Shown: positions 1-14,500, numbered from the stretch's first letter. The stretch: DNA of 64,000 nt from Adiantum capillus-veneris (GCA_014529385.2 CM043950.1:79850343-79914342); one strand, 5' to 3'. Numbers and translations: made by a program. Notes: generated by a model not told the origin, from the letters alone.

Positions 1-1905
1 CTTTGGGAGCCAGAGTTGACCTTAGAAATGTGGATTGTATGGAGAAATATTGGCCATAGACAACACCCGATGGATTGATAAGACGCCCTAAAGAGCCATG
101 GATTTTGACAGGATCCCACGCAAAGTAAAAGAGACCATTCGTTTGGTGCGGACCCCCACTGGTGTAATACACTCGCTGATCCAAATGTGTTTCACCAAAG
201 AAGGGAAGATTACTGGTTTGAAGTCACACGACTGGCATAAAAAATGTGTCGAGTATTCTTGAAGTTGAATTTATCATAGTGGGAATTGTGTAGAAAATTT
301 GTGTGTGGACTTTAATATCATTTTTAGATGTGTTTTGTAGTTTATTTTACCGGTGTCCATTGAGGGATGTTTGTCTCCTAACATCCGTAACACAATCTAC
401 AGACTTGCAAAGTTGGTACAATGGATCTCACAAAAGGAGATCAATGTAGACTCCATACCATTCCCCAAACTAAACACTTTGGAGGTTGTGTGCATGTTTG
501 AGAAACACTTTTCTTCTACCATGCTAACCATTCAAGTGCATCTTCTTGTTCACATAGTTGATGAGGTGGAAATAGATGGCATAGTACATTCCAGGTGGAT
601 ATTATTTCTAGAACGTTTCATAAAAATCCCTACTGGATATGTATATCAGAAGGCACGTCTAGGGGGTAGCATGGCAGAAGTTTGACTGGTATCAGAATCC
701 CTAGTTTACATTGGAGAGTGGCTAGACGGATTTGATAAAGCCGAAGACATGCTATGGTGAACCATAGATGATGAGCGCATATCATGGATTTTCATGTGCA
801 ATCTTGGTGTTGAGAAGAAGATAATGGAAGATCTAGAGGCTAAAACCAACCTGTTTTAAATGCTTCACAATCCAATGATGCAAAAGTGGATTTCACAATA
901 CGAGGATGCAAAGCAAGAGTGATAAACCGCACAAACGGAGTGGAGACGGGGAAGACGACAGCCAATGCATTATCTAATGGGTCTGGAGAGCCTACCAACA
1001 TTCATGAGCTTAAGATGGTTGCACAACCAATTGAAAAGCGCACAATAGTGAGGTGAAGAAGTGACTGAGAAGGAGTGGGAGTACTTTCGGGGTTGCGTGA
1101 CCAAGGTAAGGTTTCAATGTATGACTCGACGGCCACTCATAATTTTTGTTGGTTGTAGTATAAGACATACACAACAGCATGTTGTAAAGGTCAACATTTT
1201 AGGGTGGAATGGATCGACAAAAAGCGTTTTACAGAAGATTGTGGAATCATGGTAAAATTTTAACAGTCTAGGCAACGACGGTCCTCTGATGCAGATCCTG
1301 TGATGGTGGAACTCACTTACTTGGCACGCTTCAAGATATTTTGAGGATCAATTATCGAGGATTTTTGGTGGACTTGTTTGACGTGAAATGGTTCAAGATA
1401 AACATGGGGGTCGCAACTCTACTATGCGCAGAGGAGAGTCTGGTTTTTTAAAGGTGGATTCAACTAAAAAATGGACCGACCTAAGAGACACTTTCGTACT
1501 AACCAAGCATTGTGAACAAGTAAGTCTATAAATATTTAACATCTAATTTTAGAAGTTATGTGCTTGGAAGATCTCAGGTAAGTTATGTGGCTCTTGCACA
1601 TGATATTTTATCCTACAAAGTCTACATCAAACTGGTGATACGTCATAGAGGTAGCCCCTCATAGTGCATGGACGTATGAGGGCTACCATGTGACAATCAC
1701 AACAGCATCAATAGAGGAGATTGGAGAAGATGCTCAGTCAGAAGCCGTTGAGGTGGTGCTAGATGAGCATCAAGCTGCTACTCTCTATGGGGTGCATGTA
1801 GAGGATCTACAAAATGAACCGGAGGACATCTGCCTAAACGGAGAGCTCTATATAGACATAGGGATCTATGTTGAGCTATGTGAAGATGAGACAGAGACCT
1901 CTTAA
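1..1905 (+). pseudogene. CACTA TNP2-like transposase, C-terminal part (DUF4218 and DUF4216 type), decayed
   Basis: Reading frames on the plus strand resemble the C-terminal half of plant En/Spm TNP2 transposases. A KITGLKSHDWH motif at about 209-240 is the 'GLKSHD' signature that precedes DUF4218. The frame 353-685 matches DUF4218 in pattern: EKHF, VHLLVHIVDEVE, RWILFLERF, then an acidic end. At about 1300-1515 frames give LARFKIF, VDLFDVKWFKI and WTDLRDTFVLTKHCEQ, the DUF4216 pattern. The last open stretch, 1690-1905, is acidic and ends with TAA. Several stops and frame changes separate the pieces, so no working protein is encoded. It belongs to outer element A, whose TIR and 5' half lie beyond the left edge. 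Confidence 0.72.
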
Positions 1906-1987
1906 AGCCATGAACATTGTATTTGAACAATTTTGCTCCGTTCTATAATATATAATGTATACACGTGGCTTTTGTCCATTCTTGTCT

Positions 1988-2175
1988 CACTACAACATAA
2001 CATCAAGATATCGCCGTAGTATATATCGACGGTCGTGCCTTTCTACGCGGTTATCGACGTACTTGCATCCCGTTGATATATGCATCGAAATATCCATCGA
2101 TATGCGAGTCGAAATACATGTGGAAAGGCATACTTTTCCACGCGTAAATTGACGGATACTACCACGAGTATATCA
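1988..2175 (+). repeat. 5' TIR and subterminal repeats of CACTA element B
   Basis: The TIR CACTACAACA is followed by a GC-rich patch with repeated TCGACG, ATCGAC, CGTTGATA and TCGAAAT words between about 2010 and 2155. Matching words in inverted orientation occur at 14795-14930 near the other end. Such short iterated motifs next to CACTA ends are the usual binding sites for the TNPA-type protein. Confidence 0.75.
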
Positions 2176-2288
2176 TTGCAGATTTTGACGATTTTGATGC
2201 AAAAAATTGGGGGAAAAAAGGGAAACCCACGCGTAGGCTCTCAGATCCGTTGGCCAAAACCTGTTGTGCAGGTATTATGAAACTCTCT

Positions 2289-2289
<1 letters not shown>

Positions 2290-2325
<36 letters not shown>

Positions 2326-2370
2326 CCCCTCTCTCTCTCTCTCTACATCGTGTGTGTGTGTAGGAAAGAG

Positions 2371-2442
<72 letters not shown>

Positions 2443-2566
2443 GTGTGTGTGTAGAAAATCAAAGAGAGAAAGAGAGAGAGAGAGAGGGAGAGAGAGATGT
2501 GTGTGTGCGTGTAGGAAATTAAAGAGAGAGAGAGAGAGAAAACTGTATGCGTAGGAAATTAAAATT

Positions 2567-2604
<38 letters not shown>

Positions 2605-2620
2605 TATGCGTAGGAAATTA
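2290..2620. repeat. Poly-C run and GA/CT microsatellites
   Basis: A run of 34 C bases (2290-2323) is followed by CT, GATA and GA dinucleotide tracts, then by three copies of a unit with GTAGGAAATTAAA plus a GA tract. Open frames here are low-complexity artefacts. Homopolymer length may also be an assembly uncertainty. Confidence 0.95.
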
Positions 2621-4170
<1,550 letters not shown>

Positions 4171-4175
4171 CCTAC

Positions 4176-4367
4176 TGAAGGAATACGAGTGGAAGTGCGA
4201 CGCGAGAGAGAGTGCGAGAACAAGAGCATGACGATATGGTGAACTCACTCTACTGTAATGTGTAGAGCATAGTGAGTTCTTATTAGGTTTTAACAAAAGA
4301 ATATGTGTACATACCTGGCGGCCTGCCCACTTACCTGGGAGACCACATTGGGCTTTATACCCCAACA
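4176..4367 (-). repeat. Copia 3' LTR
   Basis: 192 bp, matching the copy at 10184-10375. The outer edge abuts CCTAC, one copy of the target duplication. The inner edge abuts the purine-rich tract on the minus strand. Confidence 0.93.
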
Positions 4368-5262
4368 ACCTCCCACTTAACACTAGGTTGGTAATGGGAC
4401 ACTTTTATGTTCTCGGACACTTTTATGTCTTGTTAAGTGACCATTTTCCTTGAATTATGTCGAGAGTTTCAAAATGGATTTTGAGGTGCTATCTATCTAA
4501 AAAGTTGTCTCGTGAGCTGAAAAAAACTGGACATTTTTTTAGAATATCAATTCCATCTTTAACCTTGTCCTTGCACAACATTTCACAACCTAAATTAAAT
4601 TGTGTGAAAAAACGGGTCCTGTTTTTGGCTTTTTCAACTTTTTGCAACTATACCACTCTAGAATTCATTTTTATGAGGTCTATAATGCTAGAGAACTATC
4701 TTTAGTAGTCCTCAACATGTCCTGATTCTTCTAGGGAGAAATAAATATTAAAGTTGTAAGTTATGACCAAATTACAAAAATTATCAAATCTTGTTTTTTA
4801 GCCAATTTTAGCTCTTCTATGATTTTTTTGGTGGATTTCATGATATCCAAATGCATTTTTTATTTTCTATGTCGCATATTGTAAGATAAAGCTAATATTC
4901 CTTGAGTTTTGGAGCACCTAATACCCTATTTTTCATAGTACGCAACAATGGTTGATTTTTTCATTTATAGAAGAAAACGAAACATTCAAGTATATCAAGT
5001 ATAGCTTTTGCAATATTGTTAGTTTCTTGTGACAAATACATGCATTTTGTAGATAGTAACCATATCTAGTCATAACGATCAAATTTGGCTAGATATTGAA
5101 TAGTTTCTATGGGATTCTACAACTCATAATGTTGAACCCAGTTTTTTCATGTTTGCTGTTTTTTGCACTTCATCTTTGTCCCCAAGATTCCCCTTGGTAA
5201 GAGATGTATTATTCTTTTGACATACTCCATGGCTCCTTATGAACATAAAGGACAATAGGGAA
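4368..5262. other. Copia 3' untranslated region between RNase H and 3' LTR
   Basis: About 0.9 kb of AT-rich sequence with no recognisable coding signal. Short open frames do not resemble any domain. Confidence 0.6.
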
Positions 5263-8200
5263 CTAAGAAAACATGCAGATATTATTTGTATTGAGCGTGG
5301 CTATAGAAACTTTAATGATAGGTTTGCAGAATGACAAAAATTCAACTTTTTTGTACCTATTTCTTTTGGCCAATGTAAAGACATACCCTGATGTAGACCT
5401 TCGGTTTTCTAAGTCACCTGCATAATCTGAGTCACCAGCCAATGTAAAGACATACCCTGATGTAGACCTTCGGTTTTCTAAGTCACCTGCATAATCTGAG
5501 TCACCAGCCAATGTAAAGACATACCCTGATGTAGACCTTCGGTTTTCTAAGTCACCTGCATAATCTGAGTCTGTAAAACCCTTTACACTTAGCTCCTAAC
5601 TCCCATAGCATATACACATACTCTTTGTAGCTTTCAGGTATCTCAATATTCCTTTCACTGCCTCCCAATGTTTCTTGCCTAGGTTTGACATGTATCGACT
5701 TACTACTCCCACTGCAAATGCAATGTCTGGGCGAGTAGCACTCATTGCATACATCAAACTACCTACTGCAGACGCATATGGAATCTTATCCATTTCATCC
5801 TATTCTTCCTCAGACACAGGACAATCTTGTTTGCTAAGTTTCACATATGGTGGCAATGGAACACTCAATGCCTTTCCCTTCTCCATAATGAAACGTTGCA
5901 AAACCTTGTCAATATACTCTGTTTGAGATAACCAAATCAACTTCTTTGATCTGTCTCTCTCAATGAGCATACCAAGTATATTACTTGCCTCACCCATGTC
6001 TTTCATGTCAAACGATTTTGTCATCTTTGACTTCAAAGCTGAAATTTCTTCCAAGTGCTTGCCAGCAATCAATATGTCATCCACATACAAAATAAGAATC
6101 AGAAAACTGCCATCCTTAGCCTCTTTGTATATAGACAGTGATTGAACTCACTACGTTTGTAGCCTTGAGAAAGCATAAACTTATGGAACTTATGGTACCA
6201 TGCCCTCGGTGATTGTTTTAAGCCATAAAGACTCTTTAACAACTGGCATACCAAATCTTCCTTGCCTTTCTCAACAAACCCTTCTGGCTGCTGCATGTAA
6301 ATTTCCACATCTAAATCACCATGCAAGAACGTTGTCTTGACATCCATTTGGTGCAACCCAAATATAATATGGCAACCAATGCAAGAAAGCATCTCAATGT
6401 AGTCATCTTGACCACCGGAGAGAAGACTTCATCAAAGTCAATGCCTTGTTCTTGCTTAAAGCCTTTGGCAACAAGCCTTGCTTTGTACTTTGGCTGACTA
6501 TCATGAGCGGTGATCTTATACCTGTAAACCCATTTACAAGGTAGAGACTTTTTTCCCTGTGGTAATTTAACTAGCCTCCATGTCTGGTTTTTATGCAGAC
6601 CTGTCATCTCTGGCTGCATGGCCAACTGCCAGTTCCCGGAGTCCTTCATTTGCACTGCTTCCTTGTAACATGAAGGCTCATTGCAATCAGTCAACATGCA
6701 TAGTTCAGAGATGGAACAAACCTATCAGGAGGTCGCATGATACATCCAGATCTACACAAAAAAGGTGGCTCAGGCTCAGCCACAACCCGTGGTTCCACTC
6801 TAATATCCTGTCCTTGCTCCTCTTGAGCCCTGACATTTTGTCTTGCACGTGAAGGTCCATATTCTTGGAAGACAACTCTTCTAATCTCCTCAACCCTCTC
6901 TGGTTTAGAATGATATTTGGCTTCAATAAAGTGAACATCATTGCTGCAGATAACCTTTATGGATTCGGGATCCCAAAGTCTGCACCCCATCTCACCAGAA
7001 TTACCATAGCCTAGAAAGATGCACTTTCTACTCTTTGGCTCAAGTTTGTTCCTAAATTCCTTTGGAACATGAGTATATGCCTCACAGCCAAGGACTCTGA
7101 GATGCTTGTAGGAGGGCATTTTGCCTGACCATACCATCTCTGCCACACTGAATCCTTTTGCAAAACCTTGCTAGGAGATCTATTTATAAGATGAACAGCT
7201 GTAGATACAGCTTCAGCCCAAAACCCATTTGGCAGTTGTGCATTAGACAACATACTTCTGGCCTTCTCTTCTATGGTCCTATTCATCCTCTCAGCAACAC
7301 CATTTTGAGGAGGATTGTAAGGAGCAGTAAGTTAATGTTTTATACCTTTTGACTCACAAAAGTCCTGAAAGGCCTTTGAAACATATTCTCCACCATTGTC
7401 AGTGCGTAAGCATTTAAGCTTCTTGCCACTCTGATTCTCCACAAGTGTCACAAACGTTTTGAAAACACTAAATGCTTCATCCTTGTGCTTGAGAAAGTAA
7501 ACCCATACTTTCCTCGAGTAATCATCTATAAATGTCATAAAGTAAGAAGCTCCCCCTAGAGATAGGTTAGGCATAGGTCCACACAAATTTATATGAACAA
7601 GTGCCAACTGTGTATCTCTTCTATTGCTTCTATGCTTATGTGGATGTTGTGTTTGCTTACCATACAGACAATGTTCACAGAATTCAAAATCATTAAATGA
7701 AAATCCAGGCAAATAACCAGAACGAGACAAGATTTTCATTCCCTTCTTGGACATATGTCCTAACCGGCTATGCCACAAAGAAAAGTTCGGTTGCTCGGTT
7801 ACATTGATTACATTTTTAGAGACATTTGATACATAAATCATGTAAAGTCCTCTAGACTTTACTCCATGTGCTGCTGTCATAGAACCCTTGGATATCTTCC
7901 ACATGTTCTGTCCAAAAGTGGTGACGTAGCCAGCATCATCAAGTAAACCTGTGCTGATCAAGCTCTTTGTAATTGCGGAAACATGTCTCGCATTCTTCAG
8001 TGTGAAAGAAGAGCCATTATGAAACTTCAATTGAACATCTCCAACACCTAAGATCTCACATGTATGCCCATTGCCTAGCGGTACATGATCTTTAGTGGTC
8101 ACATAAGAGGTAAACCACTCCTTGTTTGGAGACACATGAAGTGATGCCCTTGAGTCTATAATCCAGTCACTTAGTGCATTTCCATCAGATGTTGTAAGAA

Positions 8201-9112
8201 GAGCTAAGTCCATTGTATTCTTCAAGAAGTAGATGTCTCCTAACACTAGACTGTCATCCTCTGCAACAGTGCTTGTCACATTTATTTCTTGAATCTTCAC
8301 TGAGGACTTGTTCTTCTCACCATGGTCTTCAGCTTTCTCTTTGCCTTTTTCTGCTTTCCATTCTCTGCAGTCTCTTTTCATGTGACCCTTCTTTTCACAA
8401 TGGTAGCATTCTATGTCACTTTTGCCTTTAGCACTGTGGGACTTGCTACGAGACTGATTCCTCTTTCCACCTTTGTACTTTTCTTTGGTCCTTCCCCTGA
8501 CAACTAAGGCTCTTCCTTTGCCTTTGTCCATTGTCTTTCTGTTGGTTTCTTCACTAAGCATACTGCCTTCTACACCTGCTATGGTCAAACCATTTGGAGG
8601 TGTAGAATTACTCAATGCTGTGCGAAAAGTGTCCCAACTCTTCGGCAACGTGATCAACAAGAACATAGCTCTAACAGGTTCATCAAACTTGACACCTTGA
8701 GCTGACAACTGTGACTGTAGATGGTGTGGAATTCATTCAGATGATTGTACATAGGTGTCTCTTCTTTCATCTTCAAGTCAACAAGCTTCTTAAGCCAGTA
8801 TACCTATGAAGCTGCACTCTGCTTCTCATAAAGATCACTCAGATTTGTCCATGCTTCATAAGCCGACATCTTGTCTGCTACATTGAAGTAAACGCTTTCT
8901 GCCAAAGTCAGCATAATGGTAGAAAGTGCCAATTCATCCATTTCGCTCCATTCATCTTCGTCCATATCTTGTGGTTTTATCCCCTTGAGCTTTGTAGGTT
9001 TTATCTGCTTCTTTTGTACCAACACGTGCCAAATCTGCTTCTTCCACAATGGGAAATTGGTTCCATCCAGCTTCTTGATATTGTAAAGAGCAGTGTCCTG
9101 TGATCCAGCCAT
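5263..9112 (-). pseudogene. Ty1/copia gag-pol polyprotein, broken
   Basis: Starting from the ATG at 9112, the gag N-terminus contains KLDGTNFPLWKKQIW. Downstream are a CCHC zinc knuckle (CYHCEKKGHMKRDC, about 8.37-8.41 kb), a protease motif IIDSRASLH (the usual DSGA is changed to DSRA), and GAG-pre-integrase SLWHSRLGHMSKKG. The integrase has HINLCGPM in place of HTDLCGP, which loses the first catalytic Asp, followed by IDDYSRKVWVYFLK and RTDNGGEY. RT contains [12 protein letters not shown] and the intact catalytic YVDDILIAG, and RNase H ends with the STSGYVFTL motif. In-frame stops and frame changes near 8803, 7331, 7011, 6691, 6311, 6098, 5799 and 5595 break it into eight or more pieces. It is a dead copy whose order and motifs are nevertheless complete. 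Confidence 0.92.
5369..5576 (-). repeat. In-frame 69-bp triplication in the copia RNase H region
   Basis: The same 69 bp occurs three times head to tail (starts near 5369, 5438 and 5507 on the plus strand). On the minus strand it encodes a 23-residue block beginning AGDSDYAGDLENRRSTSG. The copies are nearly identical, so the duplication is younger than the decay of the rest of the polyprotein. Confidence 0.9.
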
Positions 9113-10169
9113 AACTACGCTTCACAGTAGTTTACTTTCCTGGGAAAAATTTGGCAAAGTTTCCCTGTAAACTGACCTCTAAACCAATATCAACCTGTCA
9201 AATGAACGAAGAAAGCTTCAGATTCTGCAAAAATTTCGGCAGAGTCTCCTTTGTAAAATGGCTCTGGTGTACTCAAAAAACAGACCAAAAATAGCTCAAA
9301 AAACCACTGTCTCTCTAACACTGTAAGCTGTGGGTAAACCTGTTCTGCACCTGTACTGTCTCTCACTGTCTTGTCATTGTCCTATAAGCATAGACTGCGA
9401 CAATGCCTCAACGGCAGTAAAGAAAATATGCAATCCCAACTGTCTAACTCACAATCAATACATCCTAGCTGCCTATCTAAGGGTGCTCGAGGGATCGCTC
9501 CAAGACCTGTATCACCGAAAGGATCTCAACATGCGAGAATCCCCCAGATCATAAAACCTCACTCGAACCTCAACAAAGGCTACATTACATCTGACAGTAC
9601 ATAGACTTTCCACAAAGTCATACATCCACAAATTTCCCACTGTATGTTGTAACTGCTGCGGCGGTTGTTTGCTGCGTGACTCACAGCCAGCAAACCCTCA
9701 ACAGACATACATCATCTCTGACAATACATCCCATGTGGAAGTACCTGCAATGTCAGGATGAAATCTGGAATATCAAGCAGCAAACACAAGCTACCTGATG
9801 AACTAGTGGGGATGTCGCCTACAGTCTGTGTGTAGGTGCGCCCGTGTCGTATGTGACACGCCTCCAAGAATTGTAAGCCATCCTTCGTTGTGTAGACAGT
9901 CACAAATCAGTACTCTGAAAGTGCAGATATCCTTAGCACTTGTAGTCGTAGGCCGAAACCCCAAATTTGCAGAGTCGGATCTGCACCCGCCGAGACCACG
10001 TAGTCGAAAATGGCCTGCGTAGAACTTTGTCGAAGCCAAACGGTGGCCGAGATGACCTCAGAATGAATTTTTGAGGAATTGGGGCCGTGTCTTTGCCTGT
10101 GTCGAATCTCACTCCAATCTGAGCAGGTGACTCAAGCTTCCAGCAATGCTGTTCTGAGCCTCGATCTGA
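9113..10169. other. Copia 5' leader between PBS and gag
   Basis: About 1.06 kb between the primer-binding site and the gag ATG. It holds no protein similarity that I recognise. A leader this long is unusual for copia but is typical of decayed or leader-expanded lineages. Confidence 0.5.
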
Positions 10170-10181
10170 GCTCTGATACCA
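10170..10181 (-). other. Copia primer-binding site (tRNA-iMet type)
   Basis: On the minus strand it reads TGGTATCAGAGC, the standard plant copia site complementary to initiator methionine tRNA. It begins two bases inside the 5' LTR, which ends at 10184 on the plus strand. Confidence 0.93.
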
Positions 10182-10183
10182 GT

Positions 10184-10375
10184 TGAAGGAGTACGAGCGG
10201 AAGTGCGACGCGAGAGAGAGTGCGAAAAGAAGAGCACGACGATATGGTGAACTCGCTCTACTGTAATGTGTAGAGCATAGTGAGTTTTAATTAGGTTTTA
10301 ACAAAAGAATATGTGTACATACCTGGCGGACCGCCCACTTACCTGGGCGACCACATTGGGATTTATACCCCAACA
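10184..10375 (-). repeat. Copia 5' LTR
   Basis: 192 bp, partner of 4176-4367. The outer edge abuts the second CCTAC target duplication at 10376-10380. Confidence 0.93.
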
Positions 10376-10380
10376 CCTAC

Positions 10381-12865
10381 ATCTGAGAGAGAGAGAAAAA
10401 GGATTATGCGTGAAGGTCTGACCAATATAGAGCCAAGGATGGAAGTAGAAAAGGGCTTACAGACAGAAGACGACGGCATGGAGGAGATGTTGGATGCCTT
10501 CTTCCAGACAAGCGAGGAGAACGCTAACGACGCAGCACCAAAAGCCATGCGCCTATCTCCTGAAGACATGTTGAGGAAATGGGCATGCATGTCAACCAAT
10601 CTATGAAGGCGCCAAAATATATGTGCTTCGTACTTGTCTGGCATTTTTGAATCTTCACTCAATGTATGGGTGGTCAGATGCAAGCGTCACTACTTTGTTT
10701 AGGTACGTAATTTACAAAAGATTCTATTGCAACGGTGACGTGCTTGGGGAGTTTTTTATTTTAATGTGGCTTAAACAGATTGTTGTGGAAGCAACTTCTC
10801 CCGGTTGGCAATGAAATGCCCCCCTCCAGGCCAGACGCAAAGCAACTATTGACCTCAGTTGGCTTGGACTATAACAAGATTCATGCATGTCCAAATGATT
10901 GCATTCTTTTTCGCAATGAATTTGCATATTATTTGTCGTGTCCTAAGTGGGGAGAAATGCTCTACAAACAAGATGCGGTTAGCGAGACAGTGTCAGCTAA
11001 AGTGTTGCGGCATTTCTCTATTATTCCTAGGATAAAAAGCATGTTTCATTGTGGTTCCATTACAAAGTTGATGCAGTGGCATTCTACGAATAGATCCACT
11101 GACGCAACATTTAGGGTGCTCATTGATTCAAAGGCATGGAGGCACATTGAAGATACCTAGCCACATTTTAAGAGTGAACCACGCAATTTGCGTTTGGGCA
11201 TGGCAATGGATGGAGTCAATCCATTTCTCTTGAGAAGCTCGTCATGGAGAACTTGGCTTGTGTGCCTTATCAATTACAACCTCGCGCCATGGCTTGCCAT
11301 CAAGAAGGGTCATTTGATATTAAGCTTGATTGTACGTGGTAAGTTCAAGGCAAAAAACATGGATGTTTATCTAGCTCCACTAGTTGACGAGCTCCAAGAG
11401 TTATGGCATGGGATCAACATAGCAGATGCGGTTGAATCAGTAGGACAACAGCATGCAAGGATCCATGGACTTCCTATGTGGACTATGCAGGATTGGCGAG
11501 GATACGGAGAAGCTTCTGGTAATGGTTCTTGATTTACAAAATTCTTGCTACTCGCAAGCACTTTGCCTTGGCCTGAATCATGCTTTAATATATGCAGGGC
11601 TTACAACTTCGGGATACAATGCATGTCCAATATTCGGGCCGTCTTTGGATGTGCTCTATTCTGCCTCTCTTCAAAAGACAATTTATCAAGGCCACCACTG
11701 TTATCTTCCAAATGGCCATCACTTGGTAGAAGGATGGCTGGTGCAAGAGTCTCTTGTCTTGATGACCGAATTTCTATCCGTTTTTACCTGAAAATGCCTC
11801 GACTCTGGAGCGATGAGGAGGATGCAAGACTGGTGGGAGAGAAGCAACAAGGGCAAGGGGTGCCGAAGAAAATGAACGACGCCATGTGAGAAAAGATCAT
11901 GAAGTTGTGTATACTAAATTCAGAGCCGATGCAAAAATGGCTTGAAAGGTATGAAGAAGAGAAAGAGAGACGCAATAGGGAGCGACACGATTTTAGGTGA
12001 AGCCGAACGACTAGAGGCTTACCCTTGCCAGACTATCTCTCTCCTCTACCTGAATTCCCTACAATGGCATGTTTGGACAAGACAGTGAGAGCAGCTCGAC
12101 AGATCGGAGAACCCATATCTCTAGAAGAGGAAGATTTGGCTATTGGTGTGATTGGAAGTATCATACATACATGGCACTATGGTCACATGGAAAGCATTTC
12201 AGAACACAACAAATTGACAACATAAGAAACACGTTTAACAATGGGGTAATGGTTAGTTTCATGCAAAAGAGCAGGGCCAGTGCCAGAGACACGAATGAGA
12301 GCACTAGCAACCTGGATTACTCATGTCTGGTGTCAGATATCCTGAAAGTCAGCTTCAGGCGGTTTGAGATGTTTTGGTTGGATGTGAAGTGGTTCAAGGT
12401 GATTACTTCTGGTCACAATGCAAGGGTACGCAGAGATGGAAACAAGCTTGTGCAAATAGATTCTACAAAGGTTTGGACAGATGCGAGCGACACTTTGCTC
12501 TCCCCGAACATTGCAAGCAAGTGTTCTTTGTACCGGACCCTCGAGAGCGACAATGGTGGTTTGTGGTTCCGGTTGCTCCAAGAAATAAACAAGTATTTGA
12601 AGGGCAAGAGCTCCTGGAGGAAAGTCGATCAGACAACGTAGATACTACTGTCACATTAGATGAGATGGACGAAGGTATGGCAGAGGAAGCTGACAGATAT
12701 ACGAGGGATGACATAGACGAGGCAGATATAACACTTGTAGGTGAAGATGCAATGGATGAAGACAATCTGCCAGAACAAGTTGGGGCAGAGTTATGTCTGC
12801 AATTAGAGATAGACGATGATACGGTGCAAGATCTTATCGATGATGCCTCACTCATCAAGGCCTAG
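10381..12865 (+). pseudogene. CACTA TNP2 transposase of element B, interrupted by stops
   Basis: The plus-strand frames give a clear plant TNP2 order. An acidic leader is followed by LHSMYGWSDASVTTLFR, then an intron (10703-10779, GTACGT to AAACAG). The splice restores LLWKQLLPVGNEMPPS, the family's typical 'QLLPEGN' junction. Next come YNKIHACPNDCILFRNEF, KVLRHFSIIPRIKSMF, RNLRLGMAMDGVNPF, INYNLAPWLAIKKGHL and NMDVYLAPLVDELQELW, all characteristic. A second intron (11519-11597) leads to TTSGYNACPIFG and the HHCYLPNGH block. A DUF4216-like end follows at about 12.1-12.86 kb (FWLDVKWFKV, then VFFVPDPRERQWWFVVP in another frame). A TAG at 11158-11160 and several frame breaks make it non-functional. 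Confidence 0.88.
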
Positions 12866-14110
12866 GCCTGTAAGTGTTTGTGTGAAGATGTTGATTTAAA
12901 ATTAAGCTTAAAGTTAATTTAAACAAAGGTGTTTTGACGCTTTCTTTTACTTTCTTTGTTCAGGACTTTAGTATGGCAGACCAGTTCCCAGATATCGCTT
13001 CTATGAGTGCAGATGACTTAATGATCTTTGTCACACGGAGGACGCCCAGTTAGATGGCAGAGACGTCTCAGTACTGGGTAGCCAGAGGCATGGGTACTAC
13101 GCCTCTGGGCTTCACACCCGAGGGTCTGACGCCTATGGGGAAAACGCCTATGGGGGGGGGACGCCTACGGGTACGACGCCTGTGAGGTCTCTCATCATGG
13201 ACACTTCGACACCTAGGGGTGCGGAAAAGGTGGGTACATCCTTATCTCCATAGCATAGGTGCACACGCCGATCCCTATGATCGTCAGGTGGATGTGGTGA
13301 TTGTTGTGGAAGTGGGTCCACAGATGCTTCGACCCCTCCTTGCTCACGACCCCCATCCTACCTAGGCACACCTCTCGACACACCTCTTAGCACACCTCGG
13401 ACACCATGGGGGGCACATGATCCTAGTGCCTCCAAGCTCTATACTATATGGGCATATGGGTTCTGTTGACATGGATAGAGTCGGGACTGAGATGAGACAG
13501 CGGATTCGCCAGCTCGCGGAGCTGCAGTTTTTGACCAGTAGTGTAACGCCTTGGCCTGAGCAAGATTGCGACAAAATCAGTTATATAGTGGAGACCATCA
13601 TTACAGAGTATCAGCTTGCTCCGGGTTCAAAGGATGTTCCAAGGACCGGCTAGCTGAAGCCTTCGGGCATCCCACACGAGACGTGGTAGTAGATCAGGGA
13701 GGATGAGCAGATAGCGGACACGCGGTTTAGACAGCAGGGTCAGGCCGCACAGATACAACAGATGATCAAGGGGACATCTCATCTTGGCAGCGGAGGCTTC
13801 GACACCTTTTGCTATGAGCTTGTGAGTTTCCAATCCAATCCTAGCTATGTCGTTTTTTTAAACGTGACGAATCATGTATTCTTATTACTTTGATTTTTGT
13901 ATAAACGCAGAATCTTGCAATGCATCGAGCCCCGACACGCTAGGAGGAGACAAATAGATATCGTAGAGGTATCTATGAAGTATTGAATGATCTTGATGCT
14001 TCAAGAGAGCCTGTAGACTGGGAGGCCTTAGAGTCTCGTTGATCGATTGAGGTGAGACATTAATATGTGTGAGTTGATTTAATTAAATAAGTATATGTGA
14101 ATTAATATCA
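12866..14110 (+). pseudogene. Second (TNPA/ORF2-like) gene of CACTA element B, decayed
   Basis: Past the TNP2 end, an acceptor-like TTTGTTCAG at about 12961 leads to an ATG at 12973 (MADQFPDIASM). It is followed by a low-complexity run built on GGTACGACGCCT/ATGGGGAAAACGCC words (13080-13210) and by a fragment rich in Arg and Gln (13417-13653). Frames are broken throughout and no domain could be named. The position, downstream of TNP2 and before the 3' subterminal repeats, is that of the DNA-binding TNPA-type gene in CACTA elements; that is the only basis for the call. A similar arrangement recurs in element A at 52.24-53.3 kb. Confidence 0.4.
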
Positions 14111-14224
14111 ATACTAATTTTGTGACTTGTCCTATGTGCAGGTTGTGATGCCTTTTCATCAGTGGATTTCATATATATGTTTTGTGAGACACAGACACGC
14201 TTCTGTGTCTCTTTTTTGTATAGA

Positions 14225-14500
14225 CATATATGGTTATGGTTATTGTTCATACATGGTTATGGTTATTGCTCAGACATGGTTATGGTTATTGTCCTTCTAT
14301 AGACATGGTTATGGTTATTGTTTTGTTTAGGGTTATGTTTAATTTTCTCGTTATGCTTATGGTTATTGTTTTGTTTATGGTTATGGTTATCTGCATTATG
14401 GTTTTGATCAATATGGTTATGGCCGGTTATGGTTTTAATTTGGTTATGGTTTTGCACAAAGTTCGTTATGGTTATGGTTTTAAGTTGGTTATGATTTTGC
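14225..14500 (+). repeat. TTATGG(TTATTG) short tandem repeat
   Basis: Imperfect repeats of GGTTATGGTTATTGTT and shorter GGTTATGG units run for about 275 bp between the second gene and the 3' end of element B. The open frames through it simply repeat Val-Met-Val-Ile or His-Asn and are not genes. Confidence 0.9.

Larger units (their letters stand above)
4176..10375 (-). mobile_element. Ty1/copia LTR retrotransposon, 6.2 kb, complete outline but decayed genes
   Basis: Two 192-bp direct repeats (4176-4367 and 10184-10375) bound the element; each, read on the minus strand, starts TGTTGGGG. The flanks carry an identical 5-bp duplication, CCTAC (4171-4175 and 10376-10380). On the minus strand a primer-binding site lies just inside the right LTR and a purine-rich tract (AAGTGGGAGGT) just before the left LTR. 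The order gag, protease, integrase, RT, RNase H is copia-type. The LTRs differ at about 12 of 192 positions by eye, so this is not a very recent insertion. It sits inside the 5' part of CACTA B's TNP2 region. Confidence 0.93.
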
